A stretch of DNA of 64,000 nucleotides, taken from assembly GCA_013365365.1 (NCBI GenBank), contig JABVXU010000020.1, forward strand, positions 62,001 through 126,000, in the 5' to 3' direction. Position 1 is the stretch's first letter. Every line of letters begins with the position of its first letter. Below the pieces are notes generated by a model. The model had not been told where the DNA came from. It ran no database searches and worked only from the letters and a program-made list of their open reading frames with translations. This DNA is from Cruorifilaria tuberocauda (Eukaryota > Nematoda > Chromadorea > Rhabditida > Onchocercidae). The position numbers and the translations under genes were made by a program. Below are positions 32,958-45,830 of this stretch, one piece after another.

Positions 32958-35738
32958 CTGAAAAAACATTTATATATTTCTCTTTCTTCATTGAATGAAA
33001 TGAAAACCGCATCTTCACCTATCACTCATATTATCACATATTAACTTTTCTCTAATGATCCTACACGCTATAGTAATATTTCATTACAAGTCGAAATGTA
33101 GTTTAGCTTTAAGCAATCGCAATTTTATTGATTAGAAACAAAACTTTCCATAAGCTTTTTTATTGCAATCATTATGATAACTTCCAATTACGATCACGAT
33201 TTCAAAAAAATATAAATTTAAAGTTCCTACCAAGAACATATATATATAACAATACATTGTTTAAATATTCTATCAGACGAAAGAGTAACATATTTTTCTT
33301 CAATGTAAATCGAGATGAAAAATATGAAAGGTCAAAGCTAGAATATTCTACGTGATAACATAACAATACCTCACGTACGCACTTTCGCATGTAAACTAAT
33401 TCCCACATTCGCAAATTTGAATTTCTTCCTTCAGCGCTAAATACCGTAATGATGCCGTTACTTGTTAGAATTTCGTTGCGAGACTATTTAAAGTCGGAAT
33501 AGCATAAATGAACAAAAGAAGGATATATCTCATTTCTCTCGCCAAAATAGATGTTATTTACTAAATTATACTTTCCACAGCATTTCTCATATAATTTCTT
33601 TTGCAAAAGTTTTGGGACTTACTTTGCAGTAAATGTTGGTAAATCATGTTGGAAACTAGAAATTATGTACAGTTTAATGTATTGAAATAAAAAATAGTAA
33701 TTGTCCTTGTCGCTGGAAAAGCGAGGGAATGAAGGATGACGATATCCTTTGTTCTGGATTTGATATTGTAAGCTAAATGTATGTTTGAGGTTTTACAAGC
33801 TTTGTTAACGAAATCCTTTGTCCCTAAATTTGAAATTTGATTGGTCAAGTTCCTCCCTCCAGAATAAAGAAAGTACCAAACTATGAAGCATTGGAAAGGT
33901 TTGGTTTCAAGGAGGGTGGCGGCTTAACGAAAGGGTATAACGATTACCGTATCTCTTTGTCGGACTGAATATCGTCTTTAATACTCGTCTGGATATTTTA
34001 GAAAATTTTAATGTGTTAATGTCGTGTTATTGTATGCTATGAAATCTAAAGTAATAAAGGTTTAATTACCCAAGTTTGAAGTACACCCGAAGTATCAGCA
34101 AGCACATCTGCCTGACATAAATACTAGCAGTTTGCTTACTTACGAATAGAAAGAAAGACTGTCACGGTCAACGAAGATCGTCGACAATAACAGAAAAGAA
34201 AGAACACTTTCGTCTAGAAAGGAACAACTTAAATCTTGTCACGGTTGAAGGAAATCGCCGACATTCTTGTCATTATTGAATGAGTTTTGTATGTTCTGAG
34301 ACATCTCAGAATATCCGAAAAATTGTTGCCGAATCCCGGTATTTGGACTAAACTCATTAATAGATATTGCAACTTGTAAATTCATTTTGTATCGATGAAA
34401 TATATTGAAGCATTTCGAGAAATTCTAAGTTTTCAAAACATTGAAAAGTATGACATTGCTTCAATTACATCATTAAATATTTTGAGTGACTTTTACTTTG
34501 TTCTAGAAATTGTATGATTAAATATGATTAGATGATCAGGAACATTAAGGTTTTTTTACTATTCATTCATTTCGAGGATTCCATTCTCTGTAATCATTTC
34601 CTGTTATGTGATCTCATTTCATTCATTAGTGTTCCATTACTTATGCTTCATCAATTTCTTAATTTTTACAAAGCTGTCTCAAAGAACAAAAAATCTGATC
34701 AAGCGAATGCTTTTGACGTGTATTCCCCATCCTTATTTGGAAGAAACATTAAGATTATCGGTTTAATTTGAATCTATTACTAAACATGAAATTCTTAGTG
34801 GAATAATCAAAGATTGTAGTTATATTTGAAATATTAACTAGACATAAAGGTATGAAAAGTTTGAATTGATTTAATTAATGACAGATATGTAAGATAAATT
34901 GAATATTAGTGAGCGAAACTCGATTTCCAAAAATAAAGTGTGAAGTAAGTAATCTTTGAATGGCAAATTCGACATTCATTCAACTGAAATTATCTTTTTT
35001 TCCTTTACGAAATGTGATTTAATCGTTGTTTAATAATCCAGTATAATTTTTCACCTAATTTGAGAGTTTGTAAAAATTTATCAATCAACCATAAAATTTG
35101 CCAGGAAAAACCTTCTAAATTATATCGTTGTGAAATAAATTGACTGGTCTCTTCACTTATTATTTTTACCAAACTGAGTAAGAAAATATTTTAATTAAAA
35201 AGAATTTTAAAAAATTAAAAAAATGTTGCAATTAAAAAATGCTTCTTATTAACAATATTAAAAGCATTTGAAAGATAAGCAATAACTATTGGCTCCGAAA
35301 TATAACATAAATTTATTCGAAAAATAATTATCTGATCAGAGAAGAAAACTGGACGGTTTTTATTATTTCCAAATCTGTTAAAATGTGTCAAATGCAATGA
35401 TAGCATAATTGCAACCGTATGAGAAGTGCATTTGATGAGTTTTTCTTTTTTATGATAATTTTAGTGATACAAACAACTTTATCTTCTAACTATAATTTGT
35501 CTTTTCACTGGGATTCTCAAGTATTCATTCTCATCAATGAATGTTACAAAGAGCATTATTAGGAAAACAGAAGGAAGGCAGGCTTAGTATGAACAAAGAA
35601 ATATTAATTTTTTTTTATTTTTTCTCCATGAATCAATCAATATTACTATTAATAATGGCATTATCAGAATGAGTATTTAAATTGCAGATGCCATTGGTTG
35701 TTTAATTATGCCCAGTAATATTTTTCAAAATGAATACT
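32958..35738. other. Intergenic region upstream of zen-4, with a dispersed repeat
   Basis: 2.8 kb between the kinesin 5' end and the 3' end of the lectin gene. Frames at 33128-33355, 33202-33414 and 34532-34771 are low-complexity and lack supporting splice sites. The stretch at about 33940-34345 resembles 51950-52330 and is listed as a repeat. Confidence 0.5.
33940..34345 (+). repeat. Dispersed repeat, copy A (diverged)
   Basis: Shares a conserved core with 51950-52330 in the same orientation. Matching blocks include CCAAGTTTGA.GTACACCC.AAGTATCAGC near 34072, TTACTTACGAAT near 34137 and GAAAGACTGTCACGGTCAA then GTCGACAATAACA near 34155-34190. Between the blocks the copies differ by substitutions and indels. 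No coding sequence is visible; a solo LTR or short non-autonomous element would fit. Confidence 0.6.
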
Positions 35739-37517
35739 TTATACAACTGCTCGTTTTTTACAGACAAAATGTGACACAGTGTTACTTCTGCAATCTTCTG
35801 ATATCCAGGAACCATTGATTAATAGTATAGCGCAGTGCTGAGCTGGATCACGTAGTGAAAGTTTTGAAAATGATAGAGTTGTACCGTCTATCCAACGCCA
35901 TGTAGTGCGTACCTCATCGTAAACAAGACCAATCCAAACTGATTCCCAACCAAAAAAAGATAATGTATCTGGAATGACGAATTTTAATTAGAGATTTTGA
36001 ATTTCGTGGGAAGCAGGAAGTAAATTATTTATCTACGCATTACAAAATAGGTTTATCCAGTTGTTTGTCAAAAGAGACTTGTCTAGACATTATTTTTACC
36101 CGAAAAAACTAAGGTAAACAAGAAGTGGCTGAAGAAAAATGAAAATCATAAAATAGGCAATTATTGCGATCGCCTAAATATAAATTCCGCTGAATTTTTT
36201 ATATTCTTAAATTTGAAAGCTAATTTCAATCTGAAATCTTACTTTGCAAGTCATAATTTTCATCATTAGAATGAATGGACACTAAATCAGATGGTCCACC
36301 GTTTTGACCAATGTATGAACGACACTTGTCACGTGCGCTTTTCTGTGTCAACCTGGTTAATTCATCCGTTTCCTCATCAATACTTGCAACATACTAGAAA
36401 ATAACATAGTAACTAATGTCTATAGTAATAATAATTTTATTCATTTCATTATTCGAGATCTTTCTCTCTAAATTCCTCTCTGCACTAATGATTATGGAAC
36501 AAATTGTCTAAATATTAATCAAAAAGGGTCGCACCTTATAGCAATATGGTACTTTCATTTTCAATGATTGATTATAGAGATAAATCGGTCCATCCCATTC
36601 AAAATCTTGACATACTGAAAAAAAAAATCTTTTTTAAGTAATTATATTCACAGGAGCAGATATATGAAAGAAATTAATCCCTGTAATTACAATTAGTGAC
36701 AGAATGAAAAGTTAGCTCACATTTTCTATCTGGATGGTTCAAAGATGAAAATTTGCCGTTATCACCATGATCATTGATAGTGCTATGCTGGATCGCAATA
36801 GCTGGATGTTTTGAGATAGAAAGAGGAAAATGTGCGCTTTCCTCGATTCTCGATTCAGAATTGGGTGAATCATTTTGCACCAGACCCGCTTTCATTTCAG
36901 CCATGGCATTTTTCAGATAATCAACTGGAAAACAATTCTTTGGCAAATTCGACAAACTGTCCGCATCTGAGAAAGTGGGAGTAGGCGAATCACGCTTCTT
37001 CCTATAAACTTTGTTTAACACGAAATTGAAATCTAATCAGTTGAAAAGATATTTGAATAAAACTCTTATTTTTGCTAGCTAAACTGAAGTGGTTGTTAAG
37101 TTGATTGTCAAGTAAAATATAATAAATGTTGTAGCACTATTGTATCAATTGGAATGTTACAACTTAAAAGCACTCTATAATAAATAATTGAGCATTTTAA
37201 TGCTTACACTTCCGTTATTAAAAAATCACTGTAACAAATGTTTTCAATCTCATCAGATTATATCAGAAATTTACTCATCGATTCAATATTTCTGATCATA
37301 TCAAAAATATTCTAGAAAAATAATGATCTAGATTGTTTTACCTGGCAATTGGGAAACATTGAATATTTGGTGCAATGGTTGTTGTTGGTGTTCGTGGATT
37401 ATAAGTGGTTGCACGTAGTTTTGGTGGTATCACTGTACTGGTTGCTAAACATCCATCACATCGATATATCATTTCGAGAATGTGAAACCAAATGGTTGAT
37501 AGTAAGATATTACGCAT
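35739..37517 (-). CDS. Secreted C-type-lectin-domain protein, 5 exons, 305 aa
   Basis: Exons in coding order: 37342-37517, 36721-37001, 36535-36614, 36243-36393, 35739-35968; all phases fit and give 306 codons with the stop. The start [18 protein letters not shown] reads as a signal peptide, followed by Thr/Pro-rich TPTTTIAP and a basic RKKRDS, a possible furin-type site near residue 60. Residues about 60-150 are a Ser/Pro-rich linker. The lectin fold follows: [67 protein letters not shown]. The EPN/QPD and WND calcium-binding motifs are absent, so sugar binding of the classical kind is not expected. A TTGATTGCAG acceptor ends 11 nt before the ATG. Nematode CTLD proteins are often secreted at host or microbe interfaces; that role here is inference. 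Confidence 0.85.
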
Positions 37518-37528
37518 CGTCTAATTTA

Positions 37529-39254
37529 CTGCAATCAAAAATTTGAACTAAATCCAAAAATTTTTCCGAAAACAAATATATACATAAAAGTTTAATTAAA
37601 GTGCAATGCGATTCATATTACATCCAATCATCGGATCTTCATTTAAGTTGTATTACTTTGCAAATATTACTTATGACCAGTTCTACCGCAGGGGGTGAGT
37701 ATTTATTAAGCAATTTATGGATGAATGATGGCTCTAAGTAACAGTCCAAAATATGACCTATTGATGATCATGTGATCAATAAACTTATTTTTGAAAGCTC
37801 AATCATAATCATTCCGGAGGCATAATGATGGAACATACCACTAAAGTGATCAGAAAGTCATAATACTTGCATGGATAAAATTATTGACATCGATAAATAA
37901 CGAATGATAGAATGACGTTGACGTTTTAAGTGAACCAGAAAACAGACAAGATTCAATTGACCGGGAAGTAACTGGAGCCCTTTCCAAATAACGGGGAATA
38001 TTCCTTCAAGAATAATCATGCATCACTTATTTTGCAACACCACTTTTTCAGTTGAACCCCCTACATTTTTCAAATTCTTCCGATTTATTCACCCTCTTAT
38101 TTCATAATAGTGTAATTTAACTTAGAAAGCTTCATTGTTCATGAATGTCACATTCTAATACAGTTTAAATAACATTTTCAAATTAAAGAAAATATTTTCA
38201 GAATTCTCGCATAGGAAAACCACGTCTGTTTGACACTTTTGTCACTTTTTCAATCAAAAAATTTGCAAACTTCATCTTTATTTAATAATTATGATCTCAT
38301 TCTGCTCTAAGAAGCCAGTAAACTAACTCGACTAAAAGTCTACAACATATTCCTCAGTCAACATGATAAAATCACTAATTATTACTCCAACATTTTACTT
38401 TTTCCTATAAGCTTTATTAAACACGGAGCGCAGATTATTTTGAGAGGACGAGTACTACCATCCAGTTTTGTTGACTGCTAATTTAGTGGATAAATCTTGT
38501 ATTCATTGTATCCAAGGAAAATCAATTGCTTTAATCATACAAATGCAGAATTATGTTTCATATTTTTCTCTATCAGTTCATCCTCTTTAAATTCAAAAAG
38601 TTTGCTGTTTTTGTCAGATTTTGATAAGCGATTGTGAACCGTTCAGAGAGATTGAAGAAATTTAAGCACTGAAAATTCCTCCAAAGTCAAACTATACTGG
38701 CTGATGAACTTGAAATTATGATGTCACGAAAGTTACTCGCAGTTTTTAATGAATTCTAAGTATGTTTAAGATACATTTTTTTAATTGATAACTAAATAAA
38801 AGTTCATTTAGTTATATCAGGGGCACAATATTCTTCGCTTTGAATATTCTGATCTTATCATAAAAACTTCCGAAATATCTTGTGAGAGCCTATTAGGAAA
38901 AAAGCTTTTCTGCAAATTTCTTGTGCTTTAGCACTTCATATTTTTCATAGCACTTTTCATATTAATATATAGTTTAATATACAAGTTATCTTCACTGTTT
39001 AACAATAAGGCAAAAATGACAAATTTTATCTGTTGAATTGCAACAGCATTGGGATTCAACTAATCACGCTCTTATATTTTTATCATCAAATTGCTAGTTA
39101 AGTACTTACAGATCCGTAATTTGAAAGTAATTTGATAGGCAATTGCTAATTGGACAAAAATATTAGAAGTATATTAACAAATTCAGTACATGATAAACAG
39201 AAATCTCAGTTTAAACATAACATAATTTTACTCAATTAACAGAAATTTCCACGA
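37529..39254. other. Intergenic region
   Basis: 1.7 kb of A+T-rich sequence between the lectin gene promoter and the 3' end of the SETD3-type gene. I see no supported feature. Confidence 0.6.
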
Positions 39255-42200
39255 TTAAGCTGTTCCTGATAGCTGTTTTTTGCAAAAATCTCTCACTTTT
39301 TGCAAAATTTCAATTTCTGATAATTTTAATCTTATAATCATGGATTTCCGAATTCTATCAGAGGATCTGTTAAATTCTGGATTTTCTACTGGATCTGGAT
39401 CGATTATAGTACCGTATGCTCTGAGTAGCAGAACGAAACGATCATGGAGAAAACTCCAAGCTTTTCGAATGTTATCTGAAGAGTTTACTGCTTCCTTTGC
39501 TTGTTCGGCTACTGAAGGAATTTCATCCAAAACATAAATTTGAGCAAAACGGAATAATGAGTCGTGGAAATATGGTTCGCATACGGCAAGTTCGAAGACA
39601 AAAACTGTCGATTCAGCAACAAAACCAAGAACATGAAACAGATACATGCGTATATCTTCACGTTTCGATTTTGGAAGTCCTGAAAGCGAAATTCTTGGAA
39701 AAAAATTATCATTTTTAACCTACTATTCAATAAATGTTTTTCTCAATTGGTTTTGTTCATAAAAATCCAGCGCCCAATAATTCAACATTTCATACCGCTA
39801 AAAAATCTTATCAAGGGAATGAAATATGGATCAGTCGCGAATTCAACTTCTTGATTAATAAAATTTTGCTTTCTATAAACAAAAGAACAAACAGATGCGA
39901 AATTATCAAACATATTTAAAGCAGCAATCGCTGAATTATTTAGTAGAATATGTAGGTAGGTGAAAAGAGGAAAAGAATGAACAGCCTTACTGACACATAT
40001 CAAAAATTAATTCAATGATACACAGCTTCTGGACAAAATTTTCTATAAATAGACTCCAAATTATTCGCAACCTACCAATTTTCAATTTGTAAATGTCTCG
40101 AATATTTTTCTCGCGAGGTACAAAACCATTATACAACAGGAAATCACGATTGCTTCGCCAACCATAAAAAATATTCATAGATTCTAAAGGTTTGTAATCT
40201 CGAACAGCGATGATTTCTGCACAATCAAATTCATCCGAAAAATGTACTGCCTCATGAAGAACGTCTTCAGTATAACTGTGATTTGCCATATCCAGAAATG
40301 GTATCAATGCAGGTATCTAATTTAAAAAACATGAAATTATAGCCTCAAATACCGTTTGACAATATATGCTGTTATTTCGATCAAATGTTTCATTTTAAAT
40401 TTCAAAAATTTTAAGTTATTGTAAAAACCTCTCTGCTGTTTATAATATTATATTATGTACAGAAAATTTTCCTGAGGAAAAACCTTTGACGAATTGCTTA
40501 TGACACAAATATTTAGCTTGCACTTAACTAGGAGGTAAGTAATAAGCCAAATTCCTAATATATGTTTAGTGAATTTACAAATACAGCTGAAACCTTTGTA
40601 ACACCACATGTACAAATCTAAAAAGTAGAGTTCCAATAATATAAAAACACACCATCCGTGGTTGACCTGTGGCATCTTTCAATATTTCACTTGGTATCAT
40701 ATTAATACGTGTTGAGATGCAAGCAACGGACCATCGATATAGGTTGAATGTAAAATTTGATGCAGTGAGAGGAGAATTAACATATATTGGTTCTAACTTT
40801 GACATCTCTTCTTTTGATTTCTAAAACATTCTGCTGAATCACTGTGCTATCAGTAAGAAATGATAATATAAATTATAACCGAAAATAATATGCTAGCTAA
40901 CTTCTTAGATAAATCAATTTTGAAACCAAATTTTAAACTAGTTTTAACAAAACTTAAGATATTCTGTAATTATGGGATGAATGGTAGAAAAGAGATTTGG
41001 GTAGTTTTATTAAAATAAAAGATTATATGTAGACTGAACAAACAAAGCGCTTTTCAAAATTAGACGAAGATACAATAAAAATATGACCTTCATGATATCG
41101 AATGAGAAAATGAGTGTGCAATAAAATGTCTACTAAAAAATTTTCATTTAATCAAACAATGTTACCTTTTTTCTATGACGAAATTCATCACTGCGTATGA
41201 TTTCCAATAAAAAATGAATAAATTGTCTAGAAATATTTCGGTACAGCAATAATGATTCTTCAAATAATGGTGATGGACGCAAAAACTGAAAAATGAAAGC
41301 AATCAGCATGTTATTACCAGACGATTAATGTAATGCATTTCACTGTTACGAACATAGAAAATGTCAGAGAAAGTCTCTACAAAAAAGATCTACGGTAATG
41401 GTCAATGAATTGTTCATTACGATTCATCCACTGCGGTATAGATGATTTAGACTGCTCAGCTTTTGTCTAGTTTCTGTGGTGCATGTAGAAATACATCACG
41501 TTGGTCTTGCAAATAAGAGACTTATAATTCATTCATTAGATTTCCTTCTCGTAATAGGAAACTAGTCGGCTTTCAAAAGCAAAGGCATATATCGAATAGA
41601 AAAAATCTTTTTAAAAAATTTCCAATTCCGTTATATGATGGTAGATGAAGAAGAAATGATTGTTGTTGTCATCTTTTAGTTGAAAGAGAGTAGAATTTTA
41701 ATACTTTTTTTCCTATTTAAAAAGCAGTGAGGAAATATACCTTACTGATTTTATTTACGCAAAAATATCCGTACCTATGTATGAGTTCACCAACCTGCAA
41801 TTGTTCAACAGTGAAGAAGAGAGGAGTATTGAAGATTTCAGGAAGTATTTTAATATATGGCTGCCAATGTGACTCAGGTACCACTTTTTGACAGCACAAC
41901 ATCATTGCCAAAGCAACATTTTCCATTGAACGTAATATTATATCTCTGTCGAATGCACGTCGGAAATTTGATTTTTATGAATCAAATTAAAAACTTTTAA
42001 ATCTATACTAAATTTAGAGTATCCGACAGCTTATTATTGGGAATGAAAAATTTACTTCAAGAAAGATGATCTTCGAGCTCGGTCCAATGAAAAGATTGCC
42101 TTTCGAGGCACTCTTAACAAATAAGATCCAGCCGTGACATAATCTGAGCATATCAAACCAAATTCATCCATACCTTCGTCATATGCAATTTCAACGAAAC

Positions 42201-42885
42201 AATGAGAGATTCCAACCGTATCGGCCCACTGCATAAAATCTGCCAGAGCTGCCTTACGCCTTTCCAAACAACTGTAAGAAATTTTCAAGTCTTGACGCTA
42301 AGAAAAGAAAATTTTAATCTGAACAACTCGCAATAATAAATTACATGCAAAATAATACATTACATATGCTGATATAATCATTCTTTCAGAAGGCTTCTTC
42401 TCATTCAAGAATGAAGAATTTCAGTATATTTCGTTAACTTCGTACTTTTATTTTGAAAGGAATATCTTTCTCTAAATACCAAATATAAAAACTTTACAAA
42501 TGGATGACGATAATTGAATTTTTCTATCGAAATCCAATTGATACTAGTGCTAAATTCATTAGAAAAAACAACTTCACAATTAATGTTTTTATTCATTAAT
42601 TTTTTGATGAAATAAGAAATATTATAATTAAACAAACTCAGTTGAATCAGTTTCTAAGCCGTTTGCGAATGTTTTTTGCATCATTTCGATTTCCAATAAA
42701 GATTCCCGTATCATCATATGCTCTGCTAATAATTCGATTGTATTCGACGTGGGAGTACGACAAAGGACTGCCTCCCATAGCTCAGTTGCACGATTTTGTA
42801 ATTTACTCAGAAAGTTCCGATACTGCGAATTATCAAATTGATCATATGACGATGACGCAACAAGTGACCCATTGTTTGAAATCAT
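39255..42885 (-). CDS. SETD3: SETD3-type SET-domain protein methyltransferase, 7 exons, 532 aa
   Basis: SETD3 is the actin-histidine N-methyltransferase of animals (cytoplasmic, S-adenosylmethionine-dependent). Exons in coding order: 42634-42885, 42056-42297, 41795-41945, 41166-41285, 40653-40820, 40076-40316, 39255-39679; 533 codons with the stop. Landmarks: YLLRVPRKAIFS (start of the SET domain), ENVALAMMLCCQK and SHWQPYIKILPEIFNTPLFF, YRWSVACISTRINMIPSE, LIPFLDMANH (the NH motif for cofactor), NIFYGWRSNRDFLLYNGFV, then a Rubisco-LSMT-like substrate domain ending in IRLKLSEIEIL. The Asn that contacts target His in human SETD3 is kept (RIN), but the Trp before DMxNH is Leu here. It is about 60 aa shorter than human (594 aa), mainly at the disordered C-terminus. 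A TTCTTTAG acceptor ends 2 nt before the ATG. Confidence 0.9.
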
Positions 42886-42887
42886 TA

Positions 42888-44344
42888 CTAAAGAAGAGAA
42901 AAACTTTGATGTAATACTTTCGTTACAGTCAAGTAACATGCAGTGTTTTACACACACATTTGCCAATTTATTTTTCATCTAACTAATGAATGATTGGTAA
43001 TATAATCGCGGCAACAAGGATTTGTATTTATATTTATTTTAGCAAACGATATATAGGCCACTTTATAACATGAAAATTAAAAGTAAACAGTTTAACATTC
43101 TTATTAACAAAAACAATAAAATGTTTGCATTTTTTTATTTACTAGCATGAAAATGTTGAAATGCAAATAGAAAGTGAAAAGAAATAACAGGCAGTATAAG
43201 TTAAACATAAATGTTAACGAAATGCAGTATATTTCTCTTCCAATTATTCCTACAAATTTCTTAAATCAAATTAGATTAATCACTTCAAATATTTTTGCCA
43301 TGAAATGTTAGCTTCCGCAATGAAATCTCCGCCTTATGGAAGAAACAAGTGAAATAAATTCACGACAAAATCGAACCAACAACAAACTCAATTTAATGCG
43401 AAAATCAAATAAGATCGGAATGAAAAAACATAATCCATCTTCTTCCCTCAATATTCTGTTTATTTTGATAAATTGCGCGGTTACTCTTGCAGTATTTCCG
43501 GAAGATGTTCCAGAATTTCCTTGCACTTGAACTAATCAATTACACTTTCTCTTGATTGATCTATCGGTAATGGATACAATAGTTGAAAAATGAAATCATT
43601 CTGTTCAATTTTTAATCAATTTCACGACATTTTGGATAACACAATCTTTATTTTTATTAATGAAGGCTAGACAATGCTCAAATTTATAAATATTTTGGAC
43701 ATTTCTTATGATCCTGTTGGACTTTTAAATTATTCCTATCATTAAACTCACTCCAAATTATCTCCGGATGGAACATACGACATAAATGACTGACGTGAAC
43801 ATGAACATAAATTTGAAACAAATGTGACAAAGGAAATGTAACTGTTGAAATTATTTGATTTTCAAGTGAAGAATAAATCAGTCACCTAGTTTCTTCAAAT
43901 TATCTTAAAAAATTAAAAATAATTTGTAATGAAAAAAATACAAAAATATTTGAAATAATTTCAAAATTCTGCATTTGTCTGTCAGTTTTTTACTTTCTCA
44001 CAGATCAAAAATCTAAACTTATGGAAACATTTTCTTCTTTCTTCAGACATGTGAAATTTTTACAATCATTTTCTTAAATGTTTCAATTTCTTACTCTCTT
44101 TAATTTAAGAAATGAATTCTCTCACAGTAACACTTCCATTCCTTTTCTCATGTTTTGTTTTAATGATTAATCTCCGTTATTGTTATCATTATCATCTTCA
44201 TACCTTTGTCACTGTCAATCTATCTCTCGTGTTCGTGTCTTCTTCCACAGGTATGGCTCATTTTGTGCAATGACTCATCAAAGTTATCAAAATATCATTC
44301 AAGCAGTGAAAATTCATTTAACATGTTGATTATTTCAAAGCTAG

Positions 44345-44382
<38 letters not shown>

Positions 44383-44544
44383 CAGAGAAAGAGGTAGAGA
44401 GAGAGAGAGAAGAAAAAGGGAAGATAGTTACTATTTGATGTTATTTTCTTTTGAAAGGCTACCGATAGATCAGTTAATCAAACATTTTATGCTTCTTTTA
44501 TCTGCTTACCTTTTAGACATCATTTAATATATTTAATTTTAACA
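42888..44544. other. Intergenic region with a (TC)n/(GA)n tract
   Basis: A+T-rich. A plus-strand frame at 43336-43530 contains MKKHNPSSSLNILFILINCA, which looks like a signal peptide, but it stops soon after and no downstream exon was found. Microsatellites occur at 44349-44411. Confidence 0.5.
44349..44411. repeat. (TC)n followed by (GA)n: inverted simple repeat
   Basis: About 15 TC units at 44349-44379 are followed, after a short spacer (GTCCAGAGAAAGAGGTA), by about 8 GA units to 44411. The arms are complementary and could form a hairpin or triplex. It lies 130 bp upstream of the rDNA fragment. Confidence 0.9.
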
Positions 44545-44561
44545 CGGCGGGAGTAACTATA

Positions 44562-44598
<37 letters not shown>

Positions 44599-44599
44599 C

Positions 44600-44631
<32 letters not shown>

Positions 44632-44650
44632 ACTGTCCCTATCTATCTAG

Positions 44651-44689
<39 letters not shown>

Positions 44690-44714
44690 AGAAGACCCTG
44701 TTGAGCTTGACTCT
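44545..44714 (+). pseudogene. 28S rRNA gene fragment (170 bp) outside the rDNA array
   Basis: The sequence matches the highly conserved eukaryotic 28S core, including CTCTCTTAAGGTAGCCAAAT, GACGCGCATGAATGGATTAA and GAAACCACAGCCAAGGGAAC, and ends GTTGAGCTTGACTCT. Differences from the conserved rRNA: TATAAC where TATGAC is expected, a small insertion in the CTATCTA run near 44640-44652, and loss of the ATCAGCGGGG segment before AAAGAAGACCC. Both ends break abruptly into A+T-rich DNA. It therefore cannot be part of a working rRNA. The piece covers the 28S segment that R1 and R2 retrotransposons target. Confidence 0.92.
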
Positions 44715-45830
44715 TTTAAATATCATTTAATAATCTCTCCACTTCTCACATTAATCTCTCACATCCACTAGATGATGAGCAATATTTTAATGAAATTATT
44801 TAACAGGATTACTTTCATTAATCGTTTTTGCCTTCTTAAATATGGGTAATGGAGTTCCCGTTTAAGGATCGCTTACTATTAATTGCTAGTTATTAAATAA
44901 TATAGACCATAATGGTGTTTCATAAAATGCCCAATTTATTCGATAATAATTCACATTTGATAAATTCAACAAAGAAAATCATTTTACAATACTTTCTATT
45001 ATTTTTTTATAAAGTCATATTACATTTTCCTTTCTACATTCGCATGTTGCAAAGAATTTGATACTTTCTGAATTCATATATAATCTCATTAAGAAACGAA
45101 TGATCAGAATTTGAACTTATCATTTGAATAAAAATTTCCAGGATGTTTCGGTACCAATATCAATTCTTTGGCATCATTAGAACACAAATTAATTTTGATC
45201 CTAAATGATTTACTGAAATTCTATGAAAGCTATTGGAAGTAATAAGGAAAAAGTGTTGCATGTATTAACAATGATTAATAATGAACAACTATAAGAGGTG
45301 TAGTGAATTTTAACGTTTTGATATTTAATTAATATTCAATCAGCTAATTTTAATATATGAAATTCAAACTGAATTCAAATATGAATCAGAAGAAATAATG
45401 ATCTGTTCCAGTTCTTTCAATTCATTCTGTACAAATTAATGATTAAAGTTAATCAGAAATGAGATCACATGAAGGTAAATATATTATTTGAGGTGAGAAA
45501 TCGATGAATTATTTCTGCTGTGGTATAATGTCTCTGAGTAGAAGTTCACAAGTACATTACTTTTTCGATCGTAAAAGATTTTTAAAAACTCTTATTAGGG
45601 ACTAGTTTTTAAGTAGCTTTGCAGTATAAATCGCTGTATGGGAAAAATTAGAAGCAATTAGGGTCAGTTGGAAAAAACGACTATTAACTATTTAGTTATA
45701 ATTTAATTCCATCAACGAGCTTTAGACAAAGATATTATTCTAATTATTATTCATGGCAAAGTAAGTGTTTCATCGCCTTTTTGGGTAATTCGTATTGCTT
45801 GCTATTTTCATTTCATTCGATAAAATATTC
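44715..45830. other. Intergenic region, nothing recognised
   Basis: 1.1 kb of A+T-rich sequence between the rDNA fragment and the annexin relic. No frame or repeat that I can support. Confidence 0.6.

Noticed and set aside
43336..43530. Secreted-protein first exon with a signal-peptide-like start
   Set aside because: The frame ends at a stop soon after the hydrophobic stretch and no partner exon is visible downstream.
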